Shown piece after piece: positions 63,570-64,000 of a stretch of 64,000 nucleotides of DNA. Under the pieces are notes generated by a model, which had not been told where the DNA came from, did no database searches, and saw only the letters and a program-made list of their open reading frames with translations. Positions within the stretch are counted from its first letter, which is position 1. The number at the start of each line of letters is the position of its first letter. Made by a program: the position numbers and the translations under genes. Origin of the DNA: Methanosarcinales archaeon Methan_01 (GTDB lineage: Archaea > Halobacteriota > Methanosarcinia > Methanotrichales > Methanotrichaceae). Where the stretch lies: contig LUYE01000048.1 of assembly GCA_001602645.1 (NCBI GenBank), forward strand, positions 28,143 to 92,142, read 5' to 3'.

Positions 63570-64000
63570 CTATTTAGAGACGATTTCAGCATTTTTAAGT
63601 GTACATAGCTGTTATAAGTCGAAAGCGAAGGCAGTGAATACCATTTTGACGTGAACTCTCGGGATCGTCGTCACCATGACAGGGGCGCTTCGGAACACTC
63701 TTTTAATAACGGCAAACTGACGTTCGCCCGGAGATCTCAGTCTGCTGATCAAGCGGTTTCGCAGCTGATCGAGATCGCTTAGGGGATGACCCGCTGCTGC
63801 ACGCTTCATAATGAAGTCGTTTCCCTTAGCCTTCACACCGAAATATCCTTTGTCCCTGAGGACCACCTCACCTTCAACCGATAGATCAACCCGACTATCG
63901 TGAACCGAAGCAGTTGTCGATTCGATGCTCCTTATCAGGCCGTAATCGATATCGACTTTAGAATGAAGTTTATAACCAAAATGTAGTTCCTCCCCCTTCT
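63570..64000 (-). pseudogene. IS5-like DDE transposase, C-terminal part, prematurely stopped, off window
   Basis: Minus-strand translation from the right edge gives LHFGYKLHSKVDIDYGL, SVHDSRVDL, VLRDKGYFGVKAKGNDF, and HPLSDLDQLRNRLISRLRS then RQFAVIKRVF, the C-terminal DDE layout of IS5-family transposases (second Asp in LRDKGY, Glu in ERQFAVIKR). After AFAFDL an in-frame TAA at 63614-63612 stands where family members usually have a Tyr (NLYQL), and the same frame continues QLCTLKNAEIV to a TAG at 63572. So the last 13 or so residues are lost. The rest is outside the window. It may be inactive. Confidence 0.7.

Overview
The window reads as a GC-rich chromosome segment of an archaeal methanogen, most likely a Methanothrix/Methanosaeta-type member of the Methanosarcinales. 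This placement is inferred from gene content and not from a marker search. Supporting signs are an archaeal aIF5A, an archaeal one-piece FMN glutamate synthase, a GlnK without the uridylylation tyrosine, an FdhC-type formate transporter, archaeal TATA-like boxes ahead of genes, and many signal-peptide proteins with eukaryote-like or bacterial-like extracellular domains. No tRNA, rRNA or CRISPR array was seen.

Layout. 0-0.4 kb: the end of an ammonium transporter and its GlnK regulator. 0.5-9.2 kb: a minus-strand block of exported or hydrolytic proteins (gingipain-like C25 protease, alpha/beta hydrolase, C45-like acyltransferase/hydrolase, a four-repeat PPC-like protein, a three-repeat laminin-B-like protein). 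9.5-18.8 kb, plus strand: a polyprenyl synthase overlapping a radical SAM gene, three tandem paralogous secreted proteins, purC with a lipoprotein, a winged-helix regulator and a DUF71 ATPase, then two membrane proteins. 18.8-22 kb: a large Eco57I-like restriction-modification enzyme. 22-27.6 kb: glcD/glcF-like oxidoreductase, MarC, small unknowns and a NikL/NikK-like pair. 28-36 kb: an AddB/AddA-like helicase-nuclease pair followed by Mrr. 36-40 kb: a secreted protein, agmatinase with aIF5A, and an aminotransferase. 40-45 kb is an atypical, lower-GC and partly decayed stretch: a purple-acid-phosphatase-like gene, an IS66-like transposase relic, a thiaminase-I-like lipoprotein and a decayed tldD-pmbA operon. 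45-56 kb: a formate/nitrogen block with FdhC, an NfnB/GltD-like flavoprotein, a NuoG-like formate dehydrogenase, an NfnA-like subunit, glutamate dehydrogenase and glutamate synthase. 56-64 kb: a flavin-type oxidoreductase, a bacterial-type HMG-CoA synthase, a legumain-like protease beside a free-standing homologue of its N-terminal domain, two unknown exported/membrane proteins, and an IS5-like transposase relic running off the edge.

How the genes may work together. The nitrogen theme (Amt/GlnK, GDH, glutamate synthase) recurs at both ends. The divergent fdhC-nfnB // fdhA-nfnA arrangement suggests a formate dehydrogenase wired to an Nfn-type NAD(P)H/ferredoxin module; this is the most promising candidate for a less-described system here. 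The RM enzyme, AddAB-like pair and Mrr make a defence/DNA-processing neighbourhood. The 31-aa membrane protein, the 44-aa ORF and the pseudogene reconstructions are my own readings of the sequence and have not been checked by any search.
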